A stretch of 64,000 bases of DNA from contig CM074179.1 in NCBI GenBank assembly GCA_037179385.1, positions 33,237,903 to 33,301,902 on the forward strand, read 5' to 3'. A program made the translations under genes and the position numbers. Each line of letters begins with the position of its first letter. The stretch's first letter is position 1. This DNA is from Holothuria scabra (lineage: Eukaryota > Echinodermata > Holothuroidea > Aspidochirotida > Holothuriidae). The notes below the pieces were generated by a model, which was not told the DNA's origin, did no database searches, and saw only the letters and a program-made list of their open reading frames with translations. This document shows, one piece after another, positions 10,901-22,996 of the stretch.

Positions 10901-13069
10901 CCTGCGGTAATCTAATGATCTGCTGTGGACCACACGCCACACTTCCGACCCTGAAGCATAGTGATTGGATTGGACCTGGCCAACCAAATCTTCAAAAACA
11001 GCCTAATATAGGTCCCTTGCACTTAACTGCGAAACGGCCCCAACTCTAGATATAATTAGGAGCGTTTCTCTCATTTGACTGTATGTTTCCGAGGGCCTCC
11101 AGCTGTGGGGTTCACTGTTACTAAACAGGGAGGGAAAGAACCGACGGAATGATAATCCCCCCCAATAACGGACAAAATACGCAAAAGGCATTTTGCTGTC
11201 TACAGCACTATAAACACACTTGGTCAGGAGAAAACGGAGTTTGGAAGGAAAGTGCACAAGGCCCAACCCACCACGCCTAACATCCTGATAAACCATCCCT
11301 CTTCTTACGAGCTCCGTCTTTCCTGACCACAAAAACCTAAACACAGCCCTCTCGAGACGCAACAGGACACCCTTTGGAGCAGCCAGAACAGTGCCTGGAT
11401 ACCACAAAAGGGGATAAATAAAACGATTGATAACTGTCACCTTTCCGAACAGGCTAATGTGACGCTCGCCGAAGTCCTTCAACCTAGCTTCCACCAGGTC
11501 AACTTTCTCATTCCAGGTAAGTAACTCGGTTTGCCCATAACCAAACCATATGCCGTTGATCTTTATGGCGTCATCTACCCATGATGCAGCGAAGGGCAGT
11601 CTTCTTGACCGCCACTTACCTAGGCGAAGTCCTTTGGTCTTACTGGGATTCAGTCTGGCACTTGTGGCTCTTTGAAACTTAGACAACGTGCCAGTAAGGG
11701 CCTTGAAGGAAGCTAGGTCGGAGACTACGCATGTGACGTCATCATCATACTGAAGGCACTTAACTTCAACACCACCGGGAATGTGAAAAGGTTGAAATAA
11801 AGGCTCTACTTGAAAAGCTCTTGCTAATGATTCACTAAACAATACGTATAGTAAAGGTGATAGGGGGCATCCCTGCCGTACGCCACGTTGGACACTGAAG
11901 GGGTCTGACGGTAGGCCATTAACGATAACCCGACTGTTTACACTATTATACAATAAGGAGGTCCATTTAACAAAAACTGGATTCAAACAAAACTTCTTCA
12001 AAATTTTAAAGAGGAATCCATGATCAACCATGTCGAAGGCCTTCTCCTGATCGAGGGAGACAAGCGCACATGGAAGATCACGGTCCATCACGTATTCAAC
12101 TAAGTCCCGCACCACCCAGAGGTTCTGCTGAATACTGTGTCCCCGCACCGCACAGGTCTGAAAGGACCCTACAAGATCTGGCATAACTGTGCCTAGCCTG
12201 TTGCAAAGGGCTTTCGCCAGAATCTTGTAATCTACATTTAACAAGGTGATTGGCCGTTTGTTTTTCGGTTCGAGGGGGTCTCCTGACTTAGGCAGCAAAG
12301 TTATTATGCCTGTGCGCTGCGAGTGGCTCAATGAGCCAGCGAGGAAGGCAGAGACGAACACATCACGGAGATCATGTGCTATGGTACCCCAGAAGCGTTT
12401 ATAGAATTCCACTGGAATACCGTCGGATCCAGGTGCCTTTCCGCTTTTCATCTTCACCACTGCCTTCCAGAGCTCGTCAATAGTCAAAGGGGAGCCAAGT
12501 TCATCATTCCGATCTTTAGAGGTCGTTTTGTCAATATTATCTAATAGGGACTTTTGAAGGTCTTCATCGACATCTGCCTGGGTATACAGCTGCTTATAAA
12601 AGTTTTTGTACTCTTCTACAATGTCGAGAGGGTCCTTATGTACCACACCGTGGGCGTCACGGACAGCTTTTATGCTGCGATCAATGGCATACTTTGTGAC
12701 GTCCCGGTAGAACTTAATGGTTGGTTTCTCCTCCGCCTCCACACATTGCACACGAGCACGAACCCGGGCCCCGTGTAGTTTTTCATCAAGATACACCGAT
12801 AATACAGAGACCAGACGCCTGCTTCGCCGCTTAACGCTGTAATTGTGTCGCCATTCACCGATCACTATAGTCTTCATCCTACGCTGTGCTGCTGTACAAT
12901 CGACGCTAACAACACTACCCCTTGGACAAAGAGTGATACCTTAAGCTGTAAAAGATTGTAAGTAGATTTAAGGAAGTAAGAGGTGAATAATAATTAAGTT
13001 GTTGATTTTAATCTCGCTCTTCTGTGGTCTTTCGCTGTTATTGGTTTGTATTGCGACCAAGCCGTAACA
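7989..13069. mobile_element. LTR-like insertion splitting the CR1
   Basis: The unit begins TGTTACG and ends CGTAACA, with CATG duplicated on both sides (7985-7988 and 13070-13073). These are features of LTR (TG...CA) elements. Removing it makes the two CR1 halves meet at a conserved Met-x-Gly position. Without the LINE nested in it (10193-12788) the unit is about 2.5 kb with no coding capacity. It has a TATA-like box at 8527 followed by AATAAA at 8541, and another TATA-like box near 10130. I could not find two similar LTRs, so a long solo LTR or a non-autonomous element are the best guesses. Confidence 0.55.
10193..12788 (-). pseudogene. Tx1/L1-like LINE reverse transcriptase (copy C)
   Basis: 5'-truncated minus-strand LINE bounded by a 15-bp target duplication 'agatacaccgataat' (10178-10192 and 12789-12803). 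The RT covers GKAPGSDGIPVEFYKRFWGT, then DQEKAFDMVDH and RQGCPLSPLLYVLFSESLA. The catalytic box reads YDDDV where the 38-kb copy has YADDV. A stop at 11003-11005 and a frameshift near 10670 break the C-terminal part, which ends VRGDRVVVNL at 10416. The 3' UTR runs to 10193 and ends in the family tail (complement of 'caatgcactaaaaaagca'). The RT body is better preserved than in the 35-kb copy; the YDDD change would be expected to inactivate or weaken catalysis. Confidence 0.9.
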
Positions 13070-13073
13070 CATG

Positions 13074-13535
13074 GTAATCCCTTTGCAACAGAGAATCATC
13101 CTTTCCGTCATTAACATTCCTATAGAGCTTAGTGTCATCAGCAAACTTAAATTTATAAAAACTGAAAAAAGAATTGGGCCCAGAACAGAACCTTGTGGCA
13201 CTCCACTCGTGACATCACAACCCTCGGGGATCTACCCAAAGGCAAAGACTTGATCCAGTTAGCACATCTCCCCTGGATGCCTAACTGATGCAATTTCACC
13301 ACTTTGTGAAGTGCCCTTTGAAAATCAAGGTAAATGACATCAACACAACGACCCGAATCGATAGACAAAGAGACATCTTGAAGATAGCTAAGCAAATTAG
13401 AGACGCAAGACCGGGCAGGAACCCGTGCTGAGACAGAAGCAGTAAACCATTGTCTAAAAGATACTTTAGCATACAATCCTTCACCACAGACTCCATGACT
13501 TTACATACAACACTGGTTAAACAAACAGGCTGTCG
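13074..13535 (-). pseudogene. CR1-like LINE RT, central part
   Basis: The minus strand encodes, across shifted frames, PVCLTSVVCKVMESVVKD, then SQHGFLPG, LDFQRA, GRCANWIKS and VLFWAQFFFQFL/PQGSVLGPILFSVF. These are the ordered RT motifs of CR1-clade LINEs. The copy is 5'-truncated at about 13535, next to a MITE end, and frameshifted. Its C-terminal continuation lies at 7668-7984. Confidence 0.8.
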
Positions 13536-13545
13536 ACGGAGACCT

Positions 13546-14834
13546 GGGGCCTGTTCCACAAAGAGTTACGCACGATCTTAAGTTTGATTTACTGTTGATG
13601 GTGAATCAAACTTAAGATTGTGCGTTCTTTTCAGTGCATTGAAATGGCACATGCAAACAAAATCATAACTCAAACCAGATCAGGCGAAAACATAGACGCA
13701 AACCAGTTTTGATCAGGCGAAAACGTAGACGCAAACCATTTATAAACTGCCTTAGCAAATAGAAGATTATGTTCATTGCAACAAAAGAACTATGACTATT
13801 TACTTACCCAATTACATGGGCCAATCCCTTCCCGACCACGCCAGACTCGATCTATTTACACAAAACTATGTACAGATTTTATTTACAAATTAAATATAAC
13901 CCCGCCAGCCCGCACCGAAACAAGCGGACCCCACCGTCTGCTGAACGTTGACCTTAACCTCCGCTTTTACCGCTGCCAGGACGACATCAGCAGTCCGAAC
14001 CCTTACCCCTAAATACAAAATTGCACCGGTCTCTCCATATGGCAAGCTTCACGGAAGCCGAGACAAAGGTAAGTATCCCGCAAACACTTGCATTGCAAGG
14101 CGGGAGCGAAAGACCGTACAGTGCATAGTCCTGACTGACCGTCCAGCTGTTGCAAAACGTCAGGCGATCAAACAGGACTTGAAACCATTCCCACAGGAGG
14201 GCTTGAGGTTAGTAACAATGGCGTCATGAGCAATTCGCCACAGCAAGTCTCGCCGGCGGTAATCGAGTGACTTGCTGTGGACTACACGCAACACCTCCGG
14301 TCCCGACGCATAGTTGTTGGGTCGGACCTGTCCAACCATGTCATCAAAAATGTCCAGTACAGGTTCCCCGCACTGGAATGCAAAATGTCCCCCACTGTTG
14401 ACATAATACGAAAAGTGTCCCTCATATTGGCATATGCCTCCGTTGGCCTCCAGCTGTGAGGTACACTGTTGCTGAAAGGGGGGGGGGGGAGTACCAATGA
14501 AATGATACCCCCCCCCCCCCAATAACGTGTGTGAACGGCAACTGGCTCTCGACAGCCCTAAAAACACATCTGGTCAGGAGAAAACGGGGCTTCGAGGGAA
14601 GGCGTACCAGACCCAAACCCCCGTGCTTACATTCCTGGTACACCAACTTTCTTTTGACTAGCTCCTTTCCCTGACCACAGAAACCCAAATATGGCCCTCT
14701 CGTCGTATCAGGACTCCCTCGAGCAGCCAGAACAGTGCCCTGGGTACCACAAAAGAGGGTAAACAAAACGGTTGTTTACTGTCACCTTTCCCTGTCAACT
14801 TAAGATTGTCCGTAACTCTTTGTGGAACGGCCCC
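13546..14834. mobile_element. MITE with GGGGCC ends, split by a LINE
   Basis: The ends are inverted: 'ggggcctgttccacaaagag' at 13546 and 'ctctttgtggaacggcccc' ending at 14834. The left arm also holds a hairpin ('cttaagtttgatt' ... 'aatcaaacttaag'). The interior is occupied by a minus-strand LINE (13626-14797) bounded by a 17-bp duplication with one mismatch, 'aacttaagattgtgcgt' (13609-13625) and 'aacttaagattgtccgt' (14798-14814). The original MITE was therefore only about 100 bp. Confidence 0.7.
13626..14797 (-). pseudogene. Tx1/L1-like LINE, degenerate 3' part (copy D)
   Basis: Minus-strand remnant of the RT C-terminal region of a diverged relative of copies C and F. Patches such as LDYRRRDLLWRIAHDAIVTN (near 14250) and GQGKELVKRKLVYQE (near 14640) align with the 38-kb copy. 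Numerous frameshifts and a C-run at 14507-14520 break it. Its tail at 13626-13680 contains the complement of 'gccatttcaatgcactgaaaag'. Confidence 0.8.
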
Positions 14835-14837
14835 AGA

Positions 14838-15282
14838 ACTATGAGTTCTAAGTCTATCGCCCCCACCATGCAGTGTAAGTGTTTGTAACATACTGACCTT
14901 TGTTTCAGCCTCCATTAAGCTGGCCTTGTGGAGAGACAGATGTCATATTGTGTTTAGGGGGGAGGGGAGGTCTGCCGACGCTGTCGTTAAGTCGGTGAAG
15001 GCGGAGGTTAGGCTTAGGGTTGAAGCGGACCTCGCCCGTCTGCCGAGGGCGGCGTTTGGCAGGCGGTGGGGTCCACTTGTTTCAACGAGGGCGGGAGGGG
15101 TGATAGTTAACCTGTAAATGTTTTTCATTTCCGTTTATTTGTTAAGGGAGAAAATAAATTTTTGTTTGCTTAAGTAAGGGTAGTACCGTAGTAGTGTAAA
15201 TAGTTAATACTTTTGTTCTTACCAGGTCCGGTTGTGGGTCTTTCTGTTTGAGAGTGTCCGTTTCGATGCACTTAAAAAGCAC
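14838..15282 (+). pseudogene. Tx1/L1-like LINE, 3' end (copy E)
   Basis: Plus-strand fragment starting with 'gcccccaccatgcagtgtaag', matching the RT ORF near 39060. It encodes the final RT residues (LALWRDRCHIVFRG to RAGGVIVNL, stop at 15117), then the 3' UTR ending 'gtttcgatgcacttaaaaagc' at about 15282. It lies in opposite orientation to copy D and directly adjoins the MITE end. Confidence 0.8.
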
Positions 15283-16479
15283 CGAGTTTGACTTGGCTCA
15301 CTTTAAATTTAATATGATAGTATAATTCCAGCCTGAGCAAGATTCTACTCTTTCCTCTCTCTGTATGGGCTGCGCGTTAGTCCTGGGTATACCTATCCCT
15401 AGGCCTACCGTGAAGCCTCGTATCCTCGGCACCACCACCTCCCTCGGGCTGCTTTTCTGAGCACCTGCTCAGAACATTTACATCACAGTAAGCGGACCCA
15501 TATTTTCCTTCAAAGCAAAAGAAGGATCATCATAGCCTTGTTCCGTGAAATGTGCACTGCGTATTGAGCTGAACTGGCTAGGACCAGGGAAATCTGCTCT
15601 AGCATTTTGTACAAACTTTCGTCCACAATTCGCGTGTTTGACTTATTTTGTCCCTTACGCCGTTGCTGTATTCACCAACTGCTTTTAAGTGCATTGAAAC
15701 GGCACATGCAAAACAAAAACTGAAACCAACTACACAACGGACCGGCAGTTCCTTCTTAACTTCCGTAAAAGAGAAAATTGCCGACTCCACAAAATCTCAG
15801 TGACGTGTTCACTTGAAAAGATCCGGCGATCAAATATCGTAGATCTTTGCTAGGGATATGATATCAGGTAAACCAAATGTCGTAGGTTAATAATTTTCCT
15901 GTTTGTGACCTTGTTTGGGTAACAAGCTAAAGCGTGATGTGCTATTAAAGAAACGGAATATTTCTTGGCTGTCACAACAACGACCATTCACTCACATGTA
16001 CTATTTGTTTGTGAATTGCACACGTCGCCAGCGCTGTGTTCAGTGTGTATGATTCGGTTCACTGAAGGCGTTCCTGATATGACGTCATCTAGTTGCTGAG
16101 AAACCTTAATTTTTGAGAGCAAAATTTGATATACCAATTACCCGACCAATGGTTTAAACAGTTTTACATTCATTTAACTTTTGGTATCATGGCGTTATAG
16201 GAATATCTGTCATCATTTTATATTTTCAGGCAGGTTTTTTTTTAGGTAGTTTTACCAAAATTGTAACTAACACTTGACTGTTTGGTTTCTTGGTGACACT
16301 ATATACAACACGTTCATGTCAATCTATAACTAAATCTTATTTCATTTATTTTTCATAAATACTTGATAGTTATCAAAATATTGTGGAGGGAAACACTCTA
16401 AACCAAGCACTAACTTTTATATCCCATCTAACTCAGAGCAACCTATTTTCAATGTCTTATTCAGGGGGGAAATTTGATT
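15283..16479. other. Intergenic with one LINE-tail remnant
   Basis: No gene recognised. A minus-strand LINE tail of about 47 bp lies at 15681-15727 (complement of 'gtgccgtttcaatgcacttaaaag'). The rest is AT-rich unique-looking sequence with a dispersed 'ggtgacactatatacaacacgttc' repeat near 16290 that recurs at 19540 (inverted) and 26080. Confidence 0.5.
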
Positions 16480-17360
16480 AATAGTTGCCAGACAATGGCT
16501 TAAGAAATCTCATACGGCGTTAACTTGACCGCGGAGCTGGAGTACCCCTTTCCAGTCCTTAACTGTGTTGGCTTCACAGGATACATGTCGGCACTATGCC
16601 TGGATCGTCATTTTGCTTCTTCAGTAATTCTTTTGGTGTTTTTTAATAGATTGGTATTTACAGTGTATCACATTTAGGTTAATATAACACTATCGTGTTT
16701 GTGTGTCGTTAAATCCCATCTAACTATACATGCGCATTTTACAGGCGATAGTCGGGAACAAACGTCTCGACAAACGACCTCCTCGGTCCACCTGGATGCA
16801 GTTTTACGTCACACCCAGGACCCTCCATCTGGGTTATTCCGTAACTGTCTTGCATTGTTTTGATAGATTGGTATGTACAGTACATCACATTTTGATATTT
16901 TCTTCAAATAGCTGGCTTCAAAAATGGTTGACCAATGAGATTTACAGCTACAATTTCGTTTGGACTCTCCAGTTGGCTCATTCCAAGGTATGACATAAAG
17001 CTCCAAATTTCAAAGTCTTTGGCTTCGGGATTGGATGAGCTGCATATGTAAAGGGGTCACTAAAGGTTATTTTCATACTTCCCTTATCTGCATCATGCAA
17101 GAACAAGAAAAGCTGTTATTCTTTGTCGTGACATTGTATTTTTCAGGTATTTATAACTAGAAGAATGGGCTACATGGAGCCTATTCACACACCACAACAT
17201 TTTCATTTAAAAAATACTGAAAAGCTAGAAAACGTCTTCACATCCTATAAATTCGTGCCCAAACAAGATCGACCCGTAACAAAGTCTCCTGTGACAACTC
17301 CATCCATCAGTTCATACCGGCCCTGCAACTTCAAATATTCCTTTTATGAATGAAAAGTTA
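16480..17360 (+). repeat. Dispersed repeat block, copy 1
   Basis: A block of about 0.9 kb that recurs in the same orientation at 24370-25060. Shared landmarks in order are 'gacaatggcttaagaaat', 'gggttattccgtaactgtc', 'attggtatgtacagtacatc', 'agctggcttcaaa', 'tttggactctccagttg' and a 3' open segment ending FKYSFYE / LKYSVYK. It is probably an unclassified transposon; no catalytic motif was seen. Confidence 0.6.
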
Positions 17361-17969
17361 ATTTAGCTTCACTCCATAGGTATGAGGGTTTTTGGATGGT
17401 CACCTCATTATTTCTTTTTTCTAGGACACTTAGACAGAAATTAGTTTGACTGAGGGGCAGGTAAAGTGTAGGATTTTTGAGACTGCTTTTTAAAAAACTC
17501 AGTTTGCTAAGAAAGTAAAACCAACTTTACTTTCCATTAAATGAGGATACACCCAGATACGCCAGATTAGAGCAAAATCACTTAGCTGGTTGACTAGAAA
17601 TTAAAATAAAAATTCAAGGAATAAATACCAAAATTTGTTAACTTGGAAAAAGAACCAACTTTATGAGGAACAGTTATAGATGTCAGATTTAAACAGGACA
17701 CTTCCCACAAATGTTAATATGTTGCTGGACGCTCGGCTCCCTTTAAAGAGATGGAAAAAACCAGTCATTTTCACTGTTGCTGCAAGTGAAGTACCAATCC
17801 TGCCCATGCCCTTTTACTTCAGGTTCTAGCACAAGAGAGTGTATGGAAAGTTGATGTGATATCCCACATTTAAAAAAAATTTACAAGGGGGTCGGTTGTT
17901 CATCCCCACCCGCTGATATCTGTTGACATTCGTGATGTCACACGTGGCATGCTGTCACTGAAATAGGTA
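17361..17969. other. Intergenic, nothing recognised
   Basis: AT-rich sequence with no supported feature. Confidence 0.4.
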
Positions 17970-18690
17970 GAACTTCGCCTCAAAGGCAACAAAACGTCCG
18001 GAGGCAACAACAACACGCCCGAAGGCAACAACATCCCCCACGCAACAACACGTCCGAAGGCAACAGCACTTAAAAAGCACAGGGCAGACAACTTTGTCAT
18101 ATCCTTCAGCGCTAAAGCTATATGAGACTAAGGCTGGCCACCACGACCACTACATAGTGATTCGAACAAAAGTAGCTGCAATCATTAAAAAGGGGGAGGG
18201 GGGTGTTGCATCCCTACAGTATGTTCCAACATTTATCATTCTTAGGTCTGTATACTCTTAATCCATTCTCTTATTACCCTTGGCAACAACTGCCTCCGGG
18301 CACCCTTGGGCAAGGTGTATCAGTGTACTTGCCCTGTGCTTTTTACGTGTTGTTGCGTGGGGGATGTTGTTGCCTTCGGGCGTGTTGTTGTTGCCTCCGG
18401 GCCTTTGAGGCGATGTTGCCTCTAGCCGTGGGTTGGCCATAAAGAACGTTGTGGGAAGATCTTGTTTTTTGTTGTTTTGGGGGTTGATGTGAGGGTTGAT
18501 GTTTAAAACGGTTGTGGATGTGTTGGTTGGGTGTTGGGGTAGGGTTGGAGCGTCTTTTTCGTTAGGTACAGGCCTTTTTGTTCCCCGTTGTGCGTGTAGA
18601 TGGTTAATGGTTAGAGTTTGTGTCTTTGTCCGACCGTTTTGTTGCAACGTTACCGTTTCTAAGTGCGTTTTAAAAAGAAAACTCTGAATC
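17970..18690 (+). repeat. Inverted GTTGCCTTCGGGCGTGTTGTT arrays with LINE-type tail
   Basis: A GTTGTTGCCTTCGGGCGTGT-type array of about 100 bp at 18335-18420 is repeated in inverse orientation at 17970-18085, 250 bp upstream, giving a large potential hairpin. The right array is preceded by 'gcacccttgggcaaggtgta' and followed by a GT-rich stretch and the LINE-type tail 'gtgtctttgtccgaccg' ... 'gcgttttaaaaag' at 18620-18678. The same head-array-tail order recurs at 25607-25934, so this is a defined non-autonomous retroposon family here. Confidence 0.65.
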
Positions 18691-20259
18691 CATTGACCTT
18701 AGATAAAATTGGAACAAGGGTTTATTCTATCATAACCTTTAGCCCAAACAGAAATCACCTTACAGACTAAAGGTATGTTCATGTATGTCAGCCCATACTA
18801 AAGATACGCGGTTCAGATGTTAACTTATTGACTGGATAACTGAATATCTGGTTGCTTTGAAAACCTGACCTTTATCCAGAAAAACCTTGAACCATGTTTT
18901 GAAGATGGATATAGCTATACAATTTCAAGGATGAAGTAGATCTACTTTCTCTGCTGCTTACTGCCGTTTAGTTCATCCAGCTAACATTTCACGATTTCTA
19001 AGAGATAACAACAATATGGGCAATGACAAATGTAGCTGAATCAAGATAGAAGTAGAGCGTGAAATGTAATTCTGTGTATAGGTTCTTCCAAGAAATATTT
19101 TCAATAAAATAGTGAACGCTTTCAGTTGCAAAAGTAGTAAAATTACTATTACAAATGTAAAAGAATAAAGGTAATAGACAGAAGAAGAAATTCTGCAAAT
19201 CCATGTGAACACCAAAAATAAAATGTTTAACACTGCAAATCCCTCTCCCCTTTTATTGAAGATCCAAACAGTAAAGGAACTAAGCACAATTTAGGCTCTT
19301 CTGGCTGCTATATTTTGAAGAGAAAATTACTCATTTTGCCTATTAGTTCAGAACTGCCGTATGCTGTCAATGATATGGTGCAGGTTTCATTGTGCATTGA
19401 CCCAATGCTCACGATTCTCTGATCTTTGTCAAGTCAACTTTGATCTTTGTTACGTCAAAAGTTAGAATTTTTCGTAATTTCATCTCCATCATGGTTGGTG
19501 AGTTAGATGGGGTAATACGACACACCAGCACGTATGTGTAATGTAGTGTCACCAAGTTGGACAGTTACTTTGTTGGGGTAAAGCTGCTCTAAAAGGGAAA
19601 TGTAAAATGGGAGGGCTCAAATTCTACTAAAATGCCAGACGGGAGTCACGTCAGAAATCTTTATAAAGTTTACTTTCCTTGAGAAAGCCACGAATAATGG
19701 AAGAATCGGTCTTTTCAAACAAGGTTTTCAGGTCGGGTACGGTGTATTATTTCTGGCGAGTGCGGGAGTATTCATAGCAGTCCATCTCGATCATGGTGTA
19801 ACGTAGCATTGTAGCCAGAGGAATCACACCTCCCGTCACCACTTAGCCACATCTTCTTACTTTGGCACTTTTGACATATCATGTTAGAGTGATTAACATA
19901 AAAGTTATTTACAACTTTACAAGGAAGCTTCTTTGAATATCATAAAAAACGAACCTCTCTAAAAGACTGCGTGCCCATCAGATTAATTAGTTGGCTGACA
20001 TTCTTAAATGTATTACCGGAGAGTAGAATAGCCGCTGCCCTTAAAAGGTTACCAACAGGAGCCCTTCCAATTTTTGGCTGTGACACAAGTGCTTCAGCGT
20101 AACTCTTTTTGATACTTTCAGTGTGACCATAGGTGCATTAGGAACATTTTAGGGAGTAAAACATTACATCCAGTTTTGAATCCAATACACAGTACTTTTT
20201 CTCCCTACAAAATTGAAGCTCCTCTGGATCAGACTCTTGTTCACCTGGGGATTGAGAGT
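18691..20259. other. Intergenic, nothing recognised
   Basis: AT-rich sequence. A fragment at 19500-19580 is the inverse of the dispersed 'gtaactgtccaacttggtgacac' repeat seen at 26060. No gene supported. Confidence 0.4.
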
Positions 20260-20882
20260 CTAGATGATAAGACGAGAAAAATTCCTTGTTGGTTCTGGAA
20301 GGTATGTCCTTTGTGTCTCTTTTTCTCCCTGAATGGCAGAAATCTTGTTCTCCTCGCTCCTTTCCTCGGATTCGTCACTAGCAATATTTTCCTTCCACGA
20401 TGATGATGATGGTGATGAAGAGGATATAAATGGAGAAGATGATGATGACTGTAACGATGAGGAAGATTTTGGATGACCTGATGAATGAGAAGATGAATCT
20501 GGACTACTGTAATCATCATCCTTTTTCTGAAGCTTCTGGCTCTTGCTCTGCCGTTAGCACCTCTACACACAGAGCTAGCACCCCAATTGATGTCGGTTGT
20601 TCGTCCATTGGAATCATCACTGAAACAAGTGGGGGTGAACGGTACATCTGCAGAAAACCCATGTAAAGGAGGCAGGAGTAGCATCGGGGGTGGTAATTCT
20701 AGTGGAGGGTTTGGCATAGTCTGTTGGATTGACTGAGCACAGGAGTGTTCTTGTGAGATATTTCGAGGAGGCTCTTCAGGAAACTGACCACAAGAAATGG
20801 CTACAGAACCGTCTGTTTGTACTCTAACTACAAGAGTGTCCGGGTTGTCACTCAGAGTCCATGTGTCTACCAACAGTGACCT
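20260..20882 (-). CDS. Candidate terminal exon of a host gene, Ser-rich tail
   Basis: On the minus strand a splice-acceptor-like 'tttttcctacttcag' precedes an open frame starting at 20882. It reads LVDTWTLSDNPDTLVVRVQ and continues through PPLELPPPMLLLPPL to TTDINWG. A second open frame begins near 20570 (RQSKSQKLQKKDDDYSSPDS), runs through poly-Ser and a charged segment (ASDESEERSEENK) and stops at 20260. The amino-acid character suggests one coding exon interrupted by one frameshift near 20570, whether biological or an assembly error. I do not recognise the family. The plus-strand frames here are shadows of GAT/CAT repeats. Confidence 0.4.
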
Positions 20883-22996
20883 CTGAAGTAGGAAAAATAT
20901 GAAAGAACCAGAGAGCCAAAAGGTCTAAAGAAATATCTGACATGACTCCCGACTTGCTGCTTTCTCTTTTGTAGAATTTAGCCCCCCGTTGTTTCTGTTT
21001 TTACTTTTCCCTTTTTGGGGTAGGTTTTCCCCAACAATGTAACTGTCCACCTTGATGCGCAGGTCACATATTTAGCTATGTTGCAATTGGCGCATGGGGT
21101 TACTTTAAAAAGCATGTAAAATACAATACAAAGCAAGGCAAAACCTGATTATAATTAAATTTCGATTATTAGGGTCCGATAAAATCGGTAATCTTTTCTG
21201 GAACTATCGTGAAAGCCTGGTGCCTCAATCAATTAGAGGATGGATAAATACAGAACCAGTGCTTTGCACAATATTGTTCTATCACCCATTGCCTGTATGG
21301 GGGGTGGTTCTTTTTTACCCTCGCTACTATTGTTTGCACCCGGTACCCCGGGTACCCGAAAGACGGTTAGTACTACTCGGGTAGAAAATAAGTGCCAGGG
21401 TAGCATTTTTCTATGATTTCATTTTGATCTTCGCAAAATGTATTTACCCACATCTCATTCATAATTGTTTGTGAAGTTGCTTTTGTGTGTGACGCACTTT
21501 TCCAGAAGTAATTCCCGCGATGTGTTTCTAACTTCCGCTCCTATACCAGATAACGAAACAGCATATAGGCCTACAGTACTGTGCAAAACGTAGCCTATTT
21601 CTTCGATAAATGATCGTCAAAAGTCAGCCCATAAATAATATGCACGCAGTCCGTGTGGATGAACAAAGAAATAGCGCGAACGACCACCTGTAAGAAATTT
21701 TTTACTATCATTGCCGCATAAGCACATACGCAAATGGATATATGTTTCTAGATTTCATACTTGTCAAGGCAACACAAAAATTAGCATTACATGATATCAT
21801 GATCTTAAGAATTAGTTTTTAGTAACACTTATTTCTAAATAATGTATGCACATATTTCAACCACAAAAATATTCTTTTGTCCCAAATCAATCGCTAAAAC
21901 TTCGGAAGTGTAATTAACGCCGTCTTCATGAAAGCAACTCTTTCCTCTTACTTCAATCATGTTAATAACTTGAACACAAAAATGATTCCTGTCTTCATAT
22001 ATCGTAATTTTCTATTGCTATTTAAAGTACTTGCGAAATTTTCTAAATATCTATTTTCTATTGCTATTTAAACTACTTGCAAAATTTTCTAAATATATGG
22101 CAAACAGAGCACATTTTTTCCCATATTTTCTGTTTCCCCCATTTGCTTAAAAGTAGAGTGTGCCGGAGCGACGTCACTGCCCCAGTTCACACGAACGTTC
22201 GTAGGTGTAGGGTCACTGTCGTATATTACCATACATTTTCAGTGTTACTGTGTGGGTGAAATCTCCGCCGGGAAATGCATTAGGAAAATTTTTACTGTTA
22301 TTATCATGAACGGACGGATAGTTGATTTTTGCACAAACGTACAAAAAAGCAACGGTACAGAAGTTGCAGTGACAAATCGTACAAAAAGCAACGGTACAGA
22401 ACCTGCAGTGACAAATCGTAACTTATTTTTTGGTTCCGATGCACACATTGGACAAAAGCCAAAGAAGCTTATCCTAACAGCGCTAAAGTGTGATCAAGTT
22501 TTAAATTCCAGTCTCGTTTTTTAAACTCACAATGTGAGGAACAAACGGCACATTGTTGATATAGAAAAACGTTAAGTAATGTTGTCAGGCCAATCCGATC
22601 AAAAATAAGGGGCCGATGGGTCGTATGTGCATACCATGCACTTGTTAAACAGGATATCGCAAGGGTTGCGGTCGGGTAACCGGGTAACCGACGGGTAACA
22701 CGGTCCGGTACCCGGGTACGAATTCCCTACGCCATGCAAACACTGCTAACTACCCAAAGGTTTTCTTGTACACAAACCAACCAGTGTTACATTTTTTAAC
22801 ATACCTTGGACGGGCCCCCGTCCACAGACCTTTAAACAAGCCTTCCAGCAATGCCGTGACATCGTTTACTGTCAAAGATCTGAAAACTCAACCCCTGTTA
22901 CAAATCTTCCTTCTTCGTGTAACATGTTGGAGCATCCTTGTTCGCTGATATTTAAGCCTTTCTTTCACATTGACAGTGCTCCAAATGTACCCACAA
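20883..22996. other. Intergenic; possible hAT-like non-autonomous element
   Basis: No gene recognised. Sequences 'tgtttgcacccggtaccccg' near 21330 and, inverted, 'cggtacccgggtacg' ... 'tgcaaacactg' near 22700-22742 could be the ends of a ~1.4-kb element, but no 8-bp duplication was found. At 22340-22420 a 36-39-bp unit is tandemly duplicated ('aaaagcaacggtacagaa' ... 'gcagtgacaaatcgta'). Confidence 0.3.

Noticed and set aside
18258..18647. 129-codon minus-strand ORF
   Set aside because: Antisense of the GTTGCCTTCGGG array and GT-rich LINE tail; no protein character.
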